Source: Pseudoips prasinana
Lineage: Eukaryota > Arthropoda > Insecta > Lepidoptera > Nolidae
Direction: 5' to 3'
Length of the DNA: 64,000 nt
Assembly: GCA_951640165.1 (NCBI GenBank)
Contig: OX621253.1
Location: 12,976,001 to 13,040,000 of the forward strand
A program made the translations under genes and the position numbers. Every line of letters begins with the position of its first letter. Within the stretch, counting starts at the first letter, position 1. Positions 62,341 through 64,000 of the stretch are shown one piece after another. The notes beneath the pieces are model-generated. The model had not been told where the DNA came from, did not search any database, and was given only the letters and a program-made list of their open reading frames with translations.

Positions 62341-63406
62341 CGCCCGAAATTAATAAACGATCCGCAATCTGTCAGTCAGTCCTATCTCTAGATTAGCGTG
62401 CCAATAACAAAACATATCAATCCATCCATTTTTTGCCCAGAGACTGGAGTGCGATCCTTTCCCTCTGCAGCGTTCCGTTTTATGCAGAACTCGGTAACTC
62501 AGGACACAATTATACCATTTAATTTAAGATGAAAATTTATTTTTAAATATATTAGAGATAAGTCAAGAGTGATAAGTAAAGATGCACAAGATCTTTTTAC
62601 CGTGGCAATGTAATTTGTAGTAATTTGTATGCATAGTGTAATCTTTGTTGGAAATAAAAAAAAAAAAAAAAAGTCATCAATACTGACTTATTTATAGCTA
62701 GGTTAAAATGTTTTACTAGACGACTAGGGTATATAATAATAACATGAAACTTAATTGGTCAAACATTATGTTTTGGTGGAACGGAACGTATCAAAATTTG
62801 ACAAGCAAAACGCACGCCGCGCCGGCGCCGTCGTCGCCGATCGGATCAAGAACAAACAAGCAGTAAGTTGGTTGTTTGTTTTTGTTGCAAAGCATTTATA
62901 ACTAATATACAAATCATTACTTATTAATAAATATAATACCTGTAATGGATTCTGATATGATAAGCAATAATTTTATTATTGATTTCTGTGTTTGTTTTAC
63001 AAATAATTTAAACAGTGACGTGAAGTGGTTGCCGCCTATTTTGTAAACAAAAAATATTCTTATTATTTATATGCAAAGCTATTTTGGAATATAATGAACT
63101 ATTTCACCAATTTTATCTTTAGAACCAATTGTCAATCCACCGAATTTCTAGGATTGCAACTTTAGATTGTTTTGGCTATCTAAGCTTATGTCAAAATTAA
63201 TGGATTGGTTATTGACACGTGCAACCTGTCATTTTAGTACAGAGGCCTATCTTTTTCTATGATCCGTCCTCCTAAAGATCGCTCGTTCGGAAAGATGCTT
63301 TTTCAATCTGTGGATGCTTTATTGGCACGGTTTAATAGACAAATGGATCGAAATTGCTATCGTAGATAGCATAAAATGGATTAGGATCGTTTATTAATTT
63401 CGGGCG
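62341..63406. mobile_element. 1.07-kb TIR element with TA flanks, non-coding
   Basis: Perfect 23-bp terminal inverted repeats (cgcccgaaattaataaacga... at the left; complement 63384-63406). TA is present on both sides (62338-62339, one extra a, and 63407-63408). Removing it joins LINE codons DVLI|GDLCPYYDH in frame. The interior is AT-rich with a (a)18-type run near 62658-62672 and no transposase; it is a non-autonomous Tc1/mariner-type candidate. Confidence 0.85.
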
Positions 63407-63408
63407 TA

Positions 63409-64000
63409 TGAGAACATCGAGAGAGCTAAAATAGTTAATATGGAGACTAGGACTGTAGAATACTCCTAGCAGGATTTTTGTAAAGTGAAAAGAAATTTCA
63501 ACAAACAGATATTCAGCAGATTCTGAATACTAAGATGGTGATAAACTGATTATGTTGTAGGGGATATTGGCTCGTAAATAAATTGCTTCGCCTCCACAAC
63601 CCTTGCCAATGCGATCATTGCGGATAAGCACAAAACCAGGGAGAGCGAAATGTGGAGAGGGAAGAGAGGGTTTGAGAAAAGTCTCCGAAATTAACAAAGC
63701 ATCAAGAGAGAAGTTGCGAAAGGAAGCTAGAAGGTCAGGGTGATGACGCGGAATACTCTGGACATTAATGTGGGCAATATTTAGGTGATTGCGATGGTTT
63801 GAAAAACAGAGGACACCTGATCATGCAGTAGGCCCGTGGAATCACTATCCACACTGACAAAACTGTCAGAAAAAGAAGAACATGAGAAGAAGTTATCTTC
63901 AATACTAATCATGTTATTCATGTCGTAGCATAGAATGATATATAAAAAAGTTCATATACACTATAGAGTAACAAAAGAATATATATTTATGTATAATATA
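63409..64000 (-). pseudogene. Old LINE endonuclease N-terminal segment
   Basis: Minus strand from about 63918: NNMISIEDNFFSCSSFSDSF, then, after a frame change, HLNIAHINVQSIPRHHPDLL, SLDALLISETFLKPSLPSP, GKGCGGEAIYLRANIPYNII, a stop, and FTKILLGVFYSPSLHINYFS. These are the first catalytic blocks of a LINE APE endonuclease. It may continue past the window edge. Confidence 0.8.

Larger units (their letters stand above)
47996..64000 (-). mobile_element. Old LINE (jockey/CR1 group) expanded by four nested insertions
   Basis: Read on the minus strand from the right edge: endonuclease start (63960-63409: HLNIAHINVQSIPRH, LLISETFLKPS, GVFYSPSLH), continuing at 62337-61813 (YYDHVILMGDFNTCM, SFSYHDLIYLSY), then 53620-53385 (MSRRDKEKRRYKRN), RT at 52992-51598 (including HLYADDLQLY), and the C-terminus at 48439-48255 (TDFYSNSFTVHAVRLWNSLP) with its A-tail at 47996-48011. 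Interruptions: TIR element 62341-63406, errantivirus 53621-61812, SINE-A 53004-53373, RTE 48451-51586. The LINE has stops, shifts and a deletion of the RT region before YADD (near 52290-52395), so it is the oldest layer. ORF1 may lie right of the window. Confidence 0.88.

Overview
The window is eukaryotic and AT-rich, with GT-AG introns and very dense transposable elements. It is almost certainly from a lepidopteran (moth or butterfly). The basis is the tRNA-derived SINEs, the scattered 'ctagctgtgcccg' repeats typical of that order, an env-bearing Gypsy-group (errantivirus) element, a DD34D mariner and RTE/jockey-group LINEs. I cannot name the species.

Four host genes are visible, all in the first 33 kb. 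(1) A REXO1-type RNA exonuclease, intronless, + strand, 4020-7337. (2) The Rad6/UBE2A E2 ubiquitin-conjugating enzyme (UbcD6), - strand, 8805-13054, three exons joining to exactly 151 codons. (3) A CCDC174 orthologue, + strand, 13895-30574, seven exons joining to 683 codons. (4) A secreted/GPI-type Ly6 (three-finger) protein with a long Ser/Thr-rich stalk, - strand, 30870-33010, first exon not found. REXO1 and UbcD6 are convergent. UbcD6 and CCDC174 are head to head with 840 bp between start codons. CCDC174 and the Ly6 gene are tail to tail, with poly(A) signals only about 20 bp apart.

The introns are TE traps. UbcD6 intron 2 holds SINEs and a ~200-bp tandem array. CCDC174 intron 2 holds two GC-rich MITEs in tandem and an apparently intact mariner. 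Intron 4 holds an inverted pair of SINEs. Intron 5 holds a ~4.5-kb LINE with a PHD-finger ORF1.

From 33 kb onward I see no host gene, only layered mobile elements. At 37785-40190 one ~500-bp repeat has been hit by both a DNA transposon and a LINE; two other copies of the repeat in the window show the empty sites. From 41494 to 46020 there are decayed LINEs. From 47996 to the right edge lies a ~16-kb nest: an old minus-strand LINE, interrupted by (right to left) a TA-flanked TIR element, an 8.2-kb errantivirus with identical LTRs, a tRNA-SINE and a full-length RTE LINE with an intact 982-aa ORF. The LINE reading frame can be followed across each insertion.

Scattered through the window are at least seven near-perfect tight hairpins (arms 16-35 bp, loops 1-9 nt). 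One lies in the CCDC174 3' UTR. Another is joined to a ~28-nt patch that matches an exon of the Ly6 gene 2.6 kb away.
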